Shown here one piece after another: positions 1 through 9,093 of a DNA stretch of 36,670 nucleotides (position 1 is its first letter; each line of letters opens with the position of its first letter). This DNA is from an uncultured Stenotrophomonas sp. (GTDB taxonomy: Bacteria; Pseudomonadota; Gammaproteobacteria; Xanthomonadales; Xanthomonadaceae). The notes under the pieces were generated by a model. That model did no database searches. It saw only the letters and a program-made list of their open reading frames with translations, and was not told where the DNA came from. The stretch lies in NCBI RefSeq assembly GCF_945952405.1, contig NZ_CAMFIA010000030.1:1-36670 (forward strand), written 5' to 3'. Both the position numbers and the translations under genes were made by a program.

Positions 1-55
1 GCTGGCCGGCAACCCAAACGAAAAGCGGTAGTGCCGGCCGCTGGCCGGCAACCCA
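1..55. repeat. SMAG (GTAG) palindromes, one cut by the window edge
   Basis: A complete GTAG element lies at 28-52: GTAGTGCCGGCC, a short loop, then GGCCGGCAAC. The tail of a second copy in the same orientation (GCTGGCCGGCAAC) occupies 1-13, truncated by the window edge. These match the short GTAG-headed palindromes scattered through S. maltophilia genomes. They lie just downstream of the LysR gene's stop codon, where such hairpins often sit. Confidence 0.8.
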
Positions 56-64
56 GGCCATGCC

Positions 65-967
65 TCAGCGCAGGTAATCGCTGTTCGCCATCGCGTCGGC
101 CAGGTAATCCACGAATGAGCTGATCCGCGCCGACACGGCCGTGTTGCGGTAGTACACCGCATGGATCGGCTGGTACACGTCCAGCGTCTGCGCCGCCAGC
201 ACCGGCACCAGCGTGCCGTTGGCGCGATCGCGATCGGTGACGAAGTCGGACAGGCAGGTGATGCCAACGCCTTCCACCGCCAGCCGCCGCAGGGTCTCGC
301 CACTGGACACGGCGATATCCGGCCGCACCAGCAGCAGACCGTCCGCGTCACCCGGCAACGGCCAGCGGTTCAGTGATTCCGGTTCGTTGAAGCTGAGCAG
401 GGTGTGCTGGCCCAGCGCGGCGACACTGCTGGGCTCGCCATGCAGCGCCAGGTAGGCCGGGCTGGCCACCAGCCGCAACGGACGGCGGCCCAGCGGCCGT
501 GCGTGCAGGGTGGAATCGGCCAGCGGCCCGATCCGGATCGCCACGTCAGTGCGCCGCTCCAGCAGATCGATGTAGCGGTCGGAACTGTTCAACTCCAGCT
601 GCACATCCGGATAGCGCGCGCGATAACCGGCCACCAGCGGCGCGATCACATGCAGCACGAACGGCATCGCCGCATCCACTCGCAGGCGTCCGGCCGGGCG
701 TTCGCGGCGCCTCGCCATCTGTTCCTCGGCCGCCTCCACCGCATCGAGGATCGCCCGCGCCTGGCGCAGGAACACCTCGCCCTCGGCGGTCAGGTGCAGG
801 CGGCGGGTGGTGCGGGTCAGCAGCGTGGTGCCCAGCTTGTCCTCCAGCCGTCCCAGCGCGCGGCTCACGCCCGACGGTGTCTGCCCCAGCTGCTCGGCGG
901 CGGCGCTGATCGAGCCGCTGTCGATCACTGCCAGGAAGGCCTGCATTTCATCGAGGGTGGTCTTCAT
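65..967 (-). CDS. yafC: LysR-family transcriptional regulator, YafC-like
   Basis: A 300-aa LysR-type regulator. Residues 1-60 form the winged helix-turn-helix (LDEMQAFLAVIDSGSISAAA, then the recognition helix around SGVSRALGRLE). Residues from about 90 form the periplasmic-binding-like effector domain, with the conserved RLRVDAAMPFVLH and SSGETLRRLAVEGVGI stretches. It resembles E. coli YafC, a regulator adjacent to dkgB; here dkgB is two genes away across a divergent intergenic region, so the association is conserved. Target genes are probably the MFS exporter and dkgB (inference). The ATG start at 967 has an AATAAT hexamer only six bases upstream (974-979) and no clear Shine-Dalgarno, so a leaderless transcript is possible. 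The inducer is unknown. Confidence 0.9.
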   Translation of the reverse strand: MKTTLDEMQAFLAVIDSGSISAAAEQLGQTPSGVSRALGRLEDKLGTTLLTRTTRRLHLTAEGEVFLRQARAILDAVEAAEEQMARRRERPAGRLRVDAAMPFVLHVIAPLVAGYRARYPDVQLELNSSDRYIDLLERRTDVAIRIGPLADSTLHARPLGRRPLRLVASPAYLALHGEPSSVAALGQHTLLSFNEPESLNRWPLPGDADGLLLVRPDIAVSSGETLRRLAVEGVGITCLSDFVTDRDRANGTLVPVLAAQTLDVYQPIHAVYYRNTAVSARISSFVDYLADAMANSDYLR

Positions 968-1073
968 GCCCTCATTATTGACTGAAAGGCAAGAGTGATT
1001 GGCGTGAAGAGTGGTTTTTCAGCAAAGGTCGGCGGCGCAGACTGCGCAGCCTCTTCCCCTGCTGGACCCTGTC

Positions 1074-2288
1074 ATGATCCGTGGCATTCCCCTCGCCCTG
1101 CTGGCGTTGACCCTCGGCGCCTTCGCCATCGGCACCACCGAATTCGTCATCGTCGGCCTGATCCCGACCATCGCCGCCGACCTGCAGGTCAGCCTGCCCT
1201 CGGCCGGCCTGCTGGTCTCGCTGTACGCCCTGGGCGTGGCGGTGGGTGCGCCGGTGCTGACCGCGCTCACCGGCCGCGTCCCGCGCAAATCGCTGCTGGT
1301 CGCGCTGATGGCGCTGTTCACCCTCGGCAACATCATCGCCTTCCTGGCGCCGGGCTACAGCTCGTTGATCGTCGCCCGCATCCTCACCGGCCTGGCCCAT
1401 GGCGTGTTCTTCTCCATCGGTTCGATCATCGCCACCGCAGTGGTGCCGAAGGAGAAGGCCGCCAGCGCGATCGCCATCATGTTCACCGGCCTGACCGTGG
1501 CGCTGGTGACCGGCGTGCCGCTGGGCACGTTCATCGGCCAGCACCTGGGCTGGCGCGCGACCTTCCTGGCCGTAGCCGGCCTCGGCGTGATCGCCCTGCT
1601 CGGTGCGCTGCTGTTCGTGCCGCGCAGTGTGCCGCAGAGCGCGCCGGCCAGTTTCCGCCAGCAGCTGGCGGTGCTCGGCCAGCCGCGCCTGCTGCTGGTC
1701 TATGCGATGACCGCACTGGGCTACGGCGGCACCTTCCTGGCCTTCACCTACCTGGCGCCGATCCTGCAGGACGTCACCGGCTTCTCCGCCAATGCGGTCA
1801 GCCTGGTGCTGCTGGTGTATGGCGTGTCGGTGGCGATCGGCAACCTGTGGGGTGGGCGCATGGCCGATCGCATGGGCCCGGTGCCGGCCCTGAAGCGCAT
1901 CTTCGCGCTGCTGGCCATCGTGCTGTTCGCGCTCACCTTCACCGCCTACAACGGCACGCTGATGCTGCTCACCGTGCTGGCACTGGGTGCAGTGGCGTTC
2001 GGCAACGTGCCCGGCCTGCAGGTGTATGTGGTCAAGCAGGCGCAGCGCTATGCGCCGCAGGCCACCGACGTGGCGTCGGGGCTGAACATCGCCGCGTTCA
2101 ATGTCGGCATCGCGCTGGGCGCCTCGCTCGGCGGCCTGGTGGTCGAGCACATCGGCCTGATGCACACGCCCTGGCTGGGCGCCCTGGTGGTCGTGCTCGC
2201 CTATGCACTGACCGTGCTCAGCGGGCGCCTGGATCGTCGCGACGGCGTCGACCACCGTGCCGACGGCATCACCGCGGCCGCGCATTGA
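1074..2288 (+). CDS. MFS transporter, YdhP/AraJ-type drug or sugar exporter
   Basis: A 404-aa major facilitator superfamily protein with about twelve hydrophobic segments. The start at 1074 (MIRGIPLALLALTLG) places the first transmembrane helix at the N-terminus; an upstream in-frame ATG at 1011 would add 21 unlikely residues. The helix 1 signature GTTEFVIVGLIPTIA and the following LVSLYALGVAVGAPVLT are typical of the YdhP/AraJ/SotB branch of 12-helix exporters. Acts in the inner membrane by proton antiport (family knowledge). It is divergent from the LysR regulator and 87 bp upstream of dkgB, so it may be co-transcribed with dkgB. The substrate cannot be told from sequence. Confidence 0.9.
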   Translation: MIRGIPLALLALTLGAFAIGTTEFVIVGLIPTIAADLQVSLPSAGLLVSLYALGVAVGAPVLTALTGRVPRKSLLVALMALFTLGNIIAFLAPGYSSLIVARILTGLAHGVFFSIGSIIATAVVPKEKAASAIAIMFTGLTVALVTGVPLGTFIGQHLGWRATFLAVAGLGVIALLGALLFVPRSVPQSAPASFRQQLAVLGQPRLLLVYAMTALGYGGTFLAFTYLAPILQDVTGFSANAVSLVLLVYGVSVAIGNLWGGRMADRMGPVPALKRIFALLAIVLFALTFTAYNGTLMLLTVLALGAVAFGNVPGLQVYVVKQAQRYAPQATDVASGLNIAAFNVGIALGASLGGLVVEHIGLMHTPWLGALVVVLAYALTVLSGRLDRRDGVDHRADGITAAAH

Positions 2289-2375
2289 TTCATGCAATGC
2301 ACCGTTGCCGGCATGCATGCGGTGCCTGCCCTACCCTCTTCCTTCTGCCTCTCCCTTCCCCCGCTGGAGCTTCCC

Positions 2376-3185
2376 ATGACTGTCCCCGCCTTTGGCCTCG
2401 GCACCTTCCGCCTGAAGGACCAGACCGTGATCGACTCGGTGCGCAACGCACTGGAGGTCGGCTACCGCGCCATCGATACCGCGCAGATCTACGGCAATGA
2501 AGCCGAGGTCGGCCAGGCCATCGCCGAATCCGGCGTGCCGCGCGACGATCTGTACCTGACCACCAAGGTGTGGATCACCGAATTCAAGCGTGATGCGCTG
2601 CTGGCCAGCCTGCAGGCCAGCCTGCAGAAGCTGCGCACCGACCGCGTCGACCTGGCGCTGATCCACTGGCCGTCGCCGAATGACAAGGTCGATGTGCCGA
2701 TGGAGGAATACCTGCCCGCGCTGGCCGAGGCCAAGGCGCAGGGGCTGGCGCGGGAGATCGGCATCTCCAACTTCACCATCGCGCAGACCCGCAAGGCGAT
2801 CGAGATCCTCGGCGCCGGGGCCATCGCCACCAACCAGGTCGAGATCCATCCGTACCTGCAGAACCGGCTGCTGGTGAAGTTCCTGCAGGACAATGGCATC
2901 CACATCACCGCCTACATGAGCCTGGCCTATGGCGAAGTGCTGAAGGACCCGGTGATCCAGGCCATTGCCGGCCGCCACCAGGCCACCCCGGCCCAGATCG
3001 CGCTGGCCTGGGCCCTGCAGCAGGGCTTCTCGGTCATTCCGTCGTCGACCAAGCGCGAGAACCTGGCGGCCAACCTGGAAGCGGCCGCCGTACGCCTGAC
3101 CGACGAAGACATGGCGCAGATCGCCAAGCTCGACCGCGGCCACCGCCTGGCCAATCCGGAAGGCATCGCCCCGGCCTGGGATTGA
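2376..3185 (+). CDS. dkgB: 2,5-diketo-D-gluconate reductase B / methylglyoxal reductase
   Basis: A 269-aa aldo/keto reductase, nearly colinear with E. coli DkgB (267 aa): [10 protein letters not shown] at the N-terminus, [14 protein letters not shown] carrying the catalytic Asp and Tyr, [23 protein letters not shown], and the NADPH-binding [12 protein letters not shown] near the C-terminus. DkgB reduces 2,5-diketo-D-gluconate and, in E. coli, methylglyoxal, using NADPH in the cytosol (family knowledge). The start at 2376 is chosen because GGAG lies six bases upstream (2366-2369); an in-frame ATG at 2292 would add 28 residues unlike the family. Its proximity to a YafC-like regulator supports the assignment. 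Confidence 0.93.
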   Translation: MTVPAFGLGTFRLKDQTVIDSVRNALEVGYRAIDTAQIYGNEAEVGQAIAESGVPRDDLYLTTKVWITEFKRDALLASLQASLQKLRTDRVDLALIHWPSPNDKVDVPMEEYLPALAEAKAQGLAREIGISNFTIAQTRKAIEILGAGAIATNQVEIHPYLQNRLLVKFLQDNGIHITAYMSLAYGEVLKDPVIQAIAGRHQATPAQIALAWALQQGFSVIPSSTKRENLAANLEAAAVRLTDEDMAQIAKLDRGHRLANPEGIAPAWD

Positions 3186-3199
3186 CCCCGACGGTTCGG

Positions 3200-3274
3200 G
3201 TAGACGCCGACCTGGGTCGGCGCCTGCCCCTGATCGATCGATGAAACAGCGTGCCGACCCAGGTCGGCACCTAC
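3200..3274. repeat. Inverted pair of SMAG-type palindromes between convergent genes
   Basis: A forward unit at 3200-3226 (GTAGACGCCGACC, then GGTCGGCGCCTG) is followed by a reverse-oriented unit at 3251-3274 (GTGCCGACC, then GGTCGGCACCTAC). The GTAG-type ends point outwards, so the pair can also fold as one large hairpin. It fills the gap between convergent dkgB and the hydrolase gene, where it could end transcription from both sides; there is no T-run, so intrinsic termination is not certain. Confidence 0.75.
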
Positions 3275-3284
3275 CAATGCAGGG

Positions 3285-3992
3285 TTACCCCTGGTCCTGC
3301 AACAACCACCCGCGCATCGCTGCACTCACCTCGTCCGGCTTCTCCATCGGCGCCAGATGCCCGCAGTCGGGCACCACCACCAGCTGCGAGTGCGGCACCA
3401 GCGCATGCATTTCCTCGCTCACCGCCAACGGCGTGATCCGGTCGTTCGCACCACATACGATCAGCAGCGGATCGCGGTAGCCGGCCAGCACCTCATGGCC
3501 GTCACGGCGTTCCAGCGCGCTCTGGCGCAGGAATACCTCCGCACCCAGGCGTGCAGTCATGTCACGTACCCGCTGCACCAGCACGTAGTCATCCAGCCGC
3601 GAAGCGTCGATATAGCTGCGCATCAGCGTGTCGCCGAAACCGTGGAATTTGCCCGGCAGGCGTACGCTGGCGCGCTGGCTGCGGCGCTGCTCGGCACGCT
3701 CCGGCGAGTCGGCGTGGATCGAGGTGTCGATCAATGCCAGCTGCAGTACGCGCTCCGGAGCAATGCGCAGGATCTCCTGGGCGACGAAGCCGCCCAACGA
3801 GAAGCCGGCCAGCGCGAACCGCTCCGGCGCCTGCGCCAGGACGTCCCCGGCAACGCCCTGCAGGGTCTCCGCGCGGGTCTGGTCGCCCACCGTGCAATCG
3901 GCGATGTCGGCCAGGTCGGCCAGCTGTGCGCGCCACAACTCGGCATCGTTGAGCAGGCCGGGAAGCAGCAGCAGGGGAATACGTTCGGTCAT
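3285..3992 (-). CDS. Alpha/beta hydrolase
   Basis: A 235-aa alpha/beta hydrolase-fold protein. The nucleophile elbow GFSLGG places the serine at about residue 65; the acid is in CGANDRITP and the histidine in [12 protein letters not shown] near the C-terminus, giving a complete Ser-Asp-His triad. The oxyanion-loop region is [14 protein letters not shown]. No signal peptide, so probably cytosolic. The start MTERIPLL at 3992 is preferred: an upstream in-frame ATG at 4124 would add 44 residues without family character and would cross the start of the divergent YbjQ-type gene. Substrate unknown; similar proteins are annotated as esterases or lipases. Confidence 0.85.
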   Translation of the reverse strand: MTERIPLLLLPGLLNDAELWRAQLADLADIADCTVGDQTRAETLQGVAGDVLAQAPERFALAGFSLGGFVAQEILRIAPERVLQLALIDTSIHADSPERAEQRRSQRASVRLPGKFHGFGDTLMRSYIDASRLDDYVLVQRVRDMTARLGAEVFLRQSALERRDGHEVLAGYRDPLLIVCGANDRITPLAVSEEMHALVPHSQLVVVPDCGHLAPMEKPDEVSAAMRGWLLQDQG

Positions 3993-4122
3993 GCCGGTAT
4001 TGTCGCGCCGGTGGGATGACGGAACCATGCCGTGGATGGCCCTGTCCGTTGCAGCACGGGCCCAGTGGCGGCACGGCACGCTAGGATGCGGCTCCCACCC
4101 TCCCTGTTCCACGGACGCGATC

Positions 4123-4512
4123 ATGGCAGACCCCTACAACAGCAGCCCGACGCCGGCACACGCGCCGCCTTCGCTGCGCTTCGACGATTCACTGGTCACC
4201 ACCGCCTTCGAACTGCCCGGGCAGCGCATCGTGCGCAACCTGGGCGTGGTGCGCGGCATCACCGTGCGCTCGCGCTCGATCGTCGGCAATTTCCTCGGCG
4301 GCCTGCAGACGATCTTCGGCGGCAACATCACCATCTACACCGAGCTGTGCGAGCAGGCCCGCGAAGAGACCTACCGCGACATGGTCAAGCACGCGCGGCA
4401 GCTGGGTGCCAACGCGATCATCGGCATGCGCTACGACGCCACCGACGTGATGACCGGACTGACCGAAGTGCTGTGCTACGGCACCGCCGTGGTGGTGGAA
4501 CCGGTGCGTTGA
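4123..4512 (+). CDS. YbjQ/UPF0145 family protein
   Basis: A 129-aa protein of the YbjQ (UPF0145, formerly DUF74) family. Diagnostic stretches are [25 protein letters not shown] cut into its parts: [22 protein letters not shown], and the late [15 protein letters not shown], which is the most conserved part of the family. The family folds as a small alpha/beta protein that forms pentamers; the biochemical role is not established and heavy-metal binding is only an old annotation. The N-terminal 20 residues ([14 protein letters not shown]) are a low-complexity extension. Divergent from the hydrolase gene with 130 bp between them; its end is 24 bp from the convergent acyl-CoA synthetase gene. Confidence 0.88.
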   Translation: MADPYNSSPTPAHAPPSLRFDDSLVTTAFELPGQRIVRNLGVVRGITVRSRSIVGNFLGGLQTIFGGNITIYTELCEQAREETYRDMVKHARQLGANAIIGMRYDATDVMTGLTEVLCYGTAVVVEPVR

Positions 4513-4536
4513 GGCCACCACGCCGCCGGACGTGGT

Positions 4537-7263
4537 TCACGCCACCGGCGGCACCGCGGGGACCTCCACCTGCTGCACCGGCAGGGTCACCATCATCACC
4601 GTCGGGTCGTCCGGATCCAGCCGGGTCTTGAAGCCCAGGCTCTGGCACATCGCCAGCATGGTGCTGTTCTCGCGCAGCACCTGGCCTTCGACCACGTCCA
4701 GGCCCAGCCACTTGGCGTACTCGATCATGATCGCCATCAGCCGCCAGCCGATGCCATGGCCCTTCAGGTCCGAGCGGATCAGGATGCCGTACTCACCGCG
4801 GTGGTAATCGGCATCGGCGTGCAGGCGCACCGCGCCGAGCATTTCGCCGCTACGCGGCTCGATCGCCACCAGTGCGATCGAGCGTGCGTAGTCGAGCTGG
4901 GTCAGGCGCGCGATGAATTCATGGCTGAAGTGCTTCACCGACTGGAAGAAGCGCAGCCGCAGATCCTCGTCGCTGACCCGGGCGAAGAACGCGCGGAACA
5001 GCGCATCGTCTTCCGGCCGCACCGGGCGCACGAAGGCGCGGCCGCCATCGGACAGTTCGATGGTGCGCTCCCATTCCTTCGGATACGGGAACACCGAGAA
5101 ACGCGGGTGACCACGCCCCTTGTGCAGGATGCGCGAGGGCGCCACCGCCACGCGTGCGTCGAGGGCGAGGATGCCCTTGCCATCGACCAGCAACGGGTTG
5201 ATGTCGAGCGTGCGTACTTCCGGGATGTCGGCGGCCAGCTGTGCCAGCTTGACCAGCGCCAGCGCCAGTGCGCGTTCATCGGCCGCCGGCACATCGCCAT
5301 AGGCCTTGAGGATGCGCGAGGCACGGGTCTGGCCGATCAGCTCGTGGGCCAGGCGCAGGTCCAGCGGCGGCAATGCCAGTGCCTTGTCGTTGATCACTTC
5401 GACCGCCGTGCCGCCGCGGCCGACCACGATCACCGGACCGAAGGTGGCGTCATCGGCGATGCCGACGATCAGCTCGCGCGCCTTCGGGCGCACGATGGTC
5501 GGCTGTACCAGCAGGCCATCGATGCGCGCCTGCGGCCGCAGCTGGCGCGCACGCGACAGGATCGCATTGGCCGCGCTCTGCACCGCCGGCAACGTGCCCA
5601 GGTTGAGGCGCACGCCGTCCACTTCCGACTTGTGCGGGATGTCCGGCGACAGAATCTTCAACGCCACCGTCGCGCCGCGCTCCAGCAGCGGCTGCGCCAG
5701 GTCCATCGCCTCGTGCGCATCGCGCGCATGCATCACCGGCGCGGACGGAATGCCGTAGGCCTTGAGCAGTTCATGGGTGGCCAGCGGGTCCAGCCACTGC
5801 TGGCCGTTGGCCAGCGCTGCATCGACCAGCGCACGTGCGGCGGCGGCATCGACACTGAAGTCCTGCGGCAGGCTGGGTGGGGTCTCCATCAGCGCGTTCT
5901 GCGCTTCACGGTACCTCACCAGGTGCTGGAAGCCGCGCACCGCCTCGGCTTCGGTCGGATAGGTCGGCACCCGTGCCGCGTTGAGCGTGGCGGTGGCCTG
6001 GTCGTCGTTGCCCAGCCACACCGCGAACACCGGCTTGTCACGGTGATGGCGCGGGCGCAGGCCGAGCGTGCGGGTCAGCGCCTGCGCGGCATCTGCGGAC
6101 GAGGTGAACGCGGTCGGCACATTGACCACCATCACCGCGTCATTCTCGTTGTCGGCCAGCAATGCTTCGATCGCCGACGCGTAGCGATCACCGTCGGCAT
6201 CAACCACGATGTCGACCGGATTGCTGCGCGACCAGCCCTGCGGCAGCACCGCATCGAGCTTCTCGATCGTGCCCTCGGAGAGGGTGGCCAGCGTCCCGCG
6301 CAACGCGATCAGCTGATCCACGGCGAGGCGGCCAACACCGCCACCGTTGCTGAGAATGGCCAGCCGCCGGCCGGGGAAGGTCCCCAGCCGCCCCAGTGTC
6401 TCGGCGGCGGTGAACAGTTCGTCCAGCGCGCCCACCCGCAGCAGGCCGGCGCGATTGAACGCCGCGCCGTACACATCATCGGCGCGCGCCAGTGCCTGCA
6501 CATGGGTGTCACGGCTGCCCGGCTGCACCCGCTCGGCGCGACCGGACTTCACCACCACCACCGGCTTGGCGCGGGCGGCGGCGCGCGCGGCCGACATGAA
6601 CTTGCGCGCGTCCTTGATCTGCTCGACATAGAGCAGGATGGCGCGGGTGCGATAGTCGGTGGCGAAGTAATCGAGCAGGTCGCCGAAATCGACATCCATG
6701 GTGTCGCCCAGCGAGACCACGGCGGAAAAACCGACCGAGCGCGCCACGCCCCATTCCACCAGGGCGGCGGCGATGGCCGACGATTCGGAAATCAGCGCGA
6801 GGTCGCCGGCCTGCGGGAAATGCGCGGCGATGCTGGCGTTGAGCCGCGCATGCGGTGCGATCACGCCCAGGCAATGCGGGCCGAGGATGCGCAGGCCGTG
6901 CTTGCGCGCCACCGCCTCCACCTGCGCCGACAGTGAATCCGGGCCTTCACCCAGGTGCGCGGTGAGGATGATCGCGGCCTGCACGCCGCGCTCGGCGGCG
7001 GTACGCACCACCTGCGGCACGATCGCCGCCGGCGCGGTGATCACCACCAGGTCCGGCACCCAGTCCAGGTCCTTCAGCCGCTTGACCGTACGGATGCCAT
7101 CGATCTCGGCATGCCGCGGGTTGATCCACGCCACCTTGCCAGGGAAACCGGTACCGCGCAGGTTGCGCATCACCGCACGTCCGGCGGAGCGCTCGCGCGG
7201 GCTGCCGCCGATCACCGCGACCGACTGCGGACGGAACACAGACTGCAGGTGGTAGGTACTCAT
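4537..7263 (-). CDS. patZ: NDP-forming acyl-CoA synthetase / GNAT lysine acetyltransferase, PatZ type
   Basis: A 908-aa fusion with the order seen in Salmonella Pat and E. coli PatZ (YfiQ, 886 aa). Residues 5-130 are a CoA-binding Rossmann domain (QSVAVIGGSPRERSAGRAV). The succinyl-CoA ligase-like domain follows (AILSNGGGVGRLAVDQL near 300). An ATP-grasp region covers roughly 490-690 (VALKILSPDIPHKSEVDGV, VIVVGRGGTAVEVINDKAL). A C-terminal GNAT domain has the acetyl-CoA loop in LKGHGIGWRLM. Pat enzymes acetylate lysines of metabolic enzymes such as acetyl-CoA synthetase; the synthetase part is thought to be regulatory. The start MSTYHLQSVF (ATG at 7261-7263) fits the family; open frame extends further upstream but crosses the 66-bp palindrome and mgtE. 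Confidence 0.88.
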   Translation of the reverse strand: MSTYHLQSVFRPQSVAVIGGSPRERSAGRAVMRNLRGTGFPGKVAWINPRHAEIDGIRTVKRLKDLDWVPDLVVITAPAAIVPQVVRTAAERGVQAAIILTAHLGEGPDSLSAQVEAVARKHGLRILGPHCLGVIAPHARLNASIAAHFPQAGDLALISESSAIAAALVEWGVARSVGFSAVVSLGDTMDVDFGDLLDYFATDYRTRAILLYVEQIKDARKFMSAARAAARAKPVVVVKSGRAERVQPGSRDTHVQALARADDVYGAAFNRAGLLRVGALDELFTAAETLGRLGTFPGRRLAILSNGGGVGRLAVDQLIALRGTLATLSEGTIEKLDAVLPQGWSRSNPVDIVVDADGDRYASAIEALLADNENDAVMVVNVPTAFTSSADAAQALTRTLGLRPRHHRDKPVFAVWLGNDDQATATLNAARVPTYPTEAEAVRGFQHLVRYREAQNALMETPPSLPQDFSVDAAAARALVDAALANGQQWLDPLATHELLKAYGIPSAPVMHARDAHEAMDLAQPLLERGATVALKILSPDIPHKSEVDGVRLNLGTLPAVQSAANAILSRARQLRPQARIDGLLVQPTIVRPKARELIVGIADDATFGPVIVVGRGGTAVEVINDKALALPPLDLRLAHELIGQTRASRILKAYGDVPAADERALALALVKLAQLAADIPEVRTLDINPLLVDGKGILALDARVAVAPSRILHKGRGHPRFSVFPYPKEWERTIELSDGGRAFVRPVRPEDDALFRAFFARVSDEDLRLRFFQSVKHFSHEFIARLTQLDYARSIALVAIEPRSGEMLGAVRLHADADYHRGEYGILIRSDLKGHGIGWRLMAIMIEYAKWLGLDVVEGQVLRENSTMLAMCQSLGFKTRLDPDDPTVMMVTLPVQQVEVPAVPPVA

Positions 7264-7306
7264 GCGCCTACGGTACCCAAATTCAGCAGCGTTGGGGATG
7301 ACACAG

Positions 7307-7372
7307 AAAAAGGGGACGGAGGGGATTAAGTCGTTTATGCATAAACGACTTAATCCCCTCCGTCCCCTTTTT
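7307..7372. repeat. Perfect 66-bp palindrome between mgtE and patZ
   Basis: Two 33-base arms are exact reverse complements with no loop, centred between 7339 and 7340 on ATGCAT. Each arm reads AAAAAGGGGACGGAGGGG followed by ATTAAGTCGTTTATG. The A and T runs at the ends mean that a transcript from either strand would make a GC-rich hairpin followed by U5-U8, like a bidirectional intrinsic terminator. It begins four bases after the mgtE stop codon, so it should separate mgtE from patZ transcription. The arm sequence resembles REP-like palindromes linked to RAYT transposases in other gammaproteobacteria (recollection, not checked). Confidence 0.9.
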
Positions 7373-7376
7373 TTTG

Positions 7377-8747
7377 TCAGAGCAGGGTGCCGTGCAGGAT
7401 CAGCGCGGCGATGCTGAAATAGATCACCAGGCCGGTGACATCGACCAGGGTGGCCACGAACGGGGCCGAGGCGCTGGCCGGGTCGAAGCCGAGGCGCTTG
7501 AGGATGAATGGCAGCATCGAGCCGGACAGCGAGCCGAAGGTGACGATGCCGACCAGTGCGGCGCCGATGGTGATCGCCAGCAGGATCCAGTGCTCGCCGT
7601 AGTCGTGCAGGCCGCCCAGCTGCCAGATCACAATGCGCACGATCGCCAGGCAACCGAGGATGGCGCCCAGCACCATGCCGGTCGGGATCTCGCGCAGCGC
7701 GACCTTCCACCAGTCGCGCAGGCGCAGCTCGCGCAGCGCCAGGCTGCGGATCAGCAGCGAAGTCGCCTGCGAACCGGAATTGCCACCCGAACTCATGATC
7801 AGCGGAATGAACAGGGTCAGCACCACCGCGCGTGCCAGTTCGTCCTCGTAATGCTGCATCGCGCTGGCGGTCAGCATCTCGCCCAGGAACAGCACGCTCA
7901 GCCAGCCGGCGCGCTTGCGCAGCATCTCGAAGAAACCGATCTGCATGTACGGCTTGTCCAGGGCCTCCATGCCGCCGAACTTGTGCGCGTCCTCGGTGGA
8001 CTCCTCGATCAATGCATCCAGCACGTCGTCAACGGTGACGATGCCCAGCATCTGCTGCTGCGCATCCACCACCGGGATCGCCAGCAGGTCGTGGCGGCGG
8101 ATCAGCCGCGCCACTTCTTCCTGGTCCATCAATGCGTCCACCGTTACCGGCGGATTGACCTGGGCCACGTCCAGGATCGACTCCTCCGGCAGCCCGGTGA
8201 TCAGCCGGCGCATGGTCACCACCTGCTGCAGCTGCTGGCTGGCCGGGTCCAGCACGTAGATCGCGTACACCGTCTCGCGGGTGCGCTCGACCTGGCGGAT
8301 GTGCTGCAGGGTCTGCGCCACGGTCCAGCTGGCAGGCACCGCCACGTACTCGGTGGTCATCAGCGCACCCGCGGTGTTCGGCGGGTAGCTGAGCAGCTTC
8401 TGGATGGCCTGGCGCGCATCGGTGCCCAGCAGCGGGATCAGCCGCGCACGCTCGTCCTCGTCCAGCTCGTGGACGATGTCGGTGGCACGGTCGTCGGCCA
8501 TCAGCCCGAGCAGGGCGGCGGCGCGCGCCGGTGGCAGCTCGGCCACCAGCTCCCCGCTGCGGTGCAGCTCCGGCGCTTCCAGCATCTTCACCGCACGCGG
8601 CAACGGCAGCGCAGCCAGCGTTTCCGCGGCGCGGGACAGTTCCAGCGTGTTGAGGAATTCCACCGCATCGGCGGTGTTGTAGTTCGCCAGGGGCGCGGCC
8701 AGTGCGGCGGCATCAGCCACCGGGCGCAGCAATTGCTTCTGGTTCAT
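7377..8747 (-). CDS. mgtE: Magnesium transporter MgtE
   Basis: A 456-aa MgtE-type Mg2+ channel. Residues 25-130 form the N-terminal helical domain (ALLGLMADDRATDIVHELDE). Two CBS domains follow at about 140-260 (TAGALMTTEYVAVPASWTV; DLLAIPVVDAQQQMLGIVTV DDVLD, the second ending in DDVLDALIEE). A long linking helix leads to about five transmembrane segments from residue 290, including the family motif SSGGNSGSQATSL, which follows PLIM, and a C-terminal helix. Cytoplasmic Mg2+ bound between the N and CBS domains closes the pore in this family. Length matches the family (about 450). A weak promoter candidate lies 170-200 bp upstream; the palindrome at 7307-7372 is the likely transcription end. 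Confidence 0.95.
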   Translation of the reverse strand: MNQKQLLRPVADAAALAAPLANYNTADAVEFLNTLELSRAAETLAALPLPRAVKMLEAPELHRSGELVAELPPARAAALLGLMADDRATDIVHELDEDERARLIPLLGTDARQAIQKLLSYPPNTAGALMTTEYVAVPASWTVAQTLQHIRQVERTRETVYAIYVLDPASQQLQQVVTMRRLITGLPEESILDVAQVNPPVTVDALMDQEEVARLIRRHDLLAIPVVDAQQQMLGIVTVDDVLDALIEESTEDAHKFGGMEALDKPYMQIGFFEMLRKRAGWLSVLFLGEMLTASAMQHYEDELARAVVLTLFIPLIMSSGGNSGSQATSLLIRSLALRELRLRDWWKVALREIPTGMVLGAILGCLAIVRIVIWQLGGLHDYGEHWILLAITIGAALVGIVTFGSLSGSMLPFILKRLGFDPASASAPFVATLVDVTGLVIYFSIAALILHGTLL

Positions 8748-9093
8748 CGGTTTTGCCTTGTGGGGGGTGCGACCTCGCGCAACGCCAACGCAGGCAAACC
8801 GTCCCGATGTCAGGCGGTGGCCATCGCTGGCGTCGAACGAGGTCGACTTCTACTGTCGCTGGACATGGGTTGGGGACTCCGGGATGCGTGTGCCGGCGGA
8901 CGCGCCGCCGGCGGCGGGCAGTCTGGACCCGCCGGCCATGCAGGTCAACCCGGGGCCGCGGCAGGGCGGCGCGGCCGGCGTCGTTTGTTCTCGTGCGTAC
9001 ACGGGCCGGCGCGCATAATGACGCTGTGGTGTTCGCCACGCCCTCCCCCCCGAACGGACGCACAGCGGGCTTCCCCGATGACCAGGTATTCCC
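8748..9093. other. 346-bp divergent intergenic region, mgtE / kefB
   Basis: No gene is visible here. On the minus strand TTGACC (8943-8948) and CAGACT (8920-8925) are separated by 17 bases and could be a weak promoter for mgtE, leaving a leader of about 165 nt. On the plus strand a CATAAT at 9014-9019 could be a -10 element for kefB, but no convincing -35 is seen. GC-rich inverted sequence around 8895-8917 (GCGCCGCCGGCGGCG) could fold. I do not recognise an M-box or other known Mg2+ riboswitch. Confidence 0.4.
8920..8948 (-). promoter_or_regulatory. Possible mgtE promoter
   Basis: On the minus strand TTGACC at 8943-8948 and CAGACT at 8920-8925 are spaced by 17 bases. The -35 matches the sigma-70 consensus at five of six positions, the -10 at only three. 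The start point would fall near 8913. Confidence 0.3.

Noticed and set aside
4756..6936. A 726-codon plus-strand open frame opposite patZ
   Set aside because: Antisense shadow with low-complexity composition and no domain; patZ on the minus strand has clear domains.
8748..8913. M-box magnesium riboswitch in the mgtE leader
   Set aside because: No conserved M-box core could be recognised by eye.
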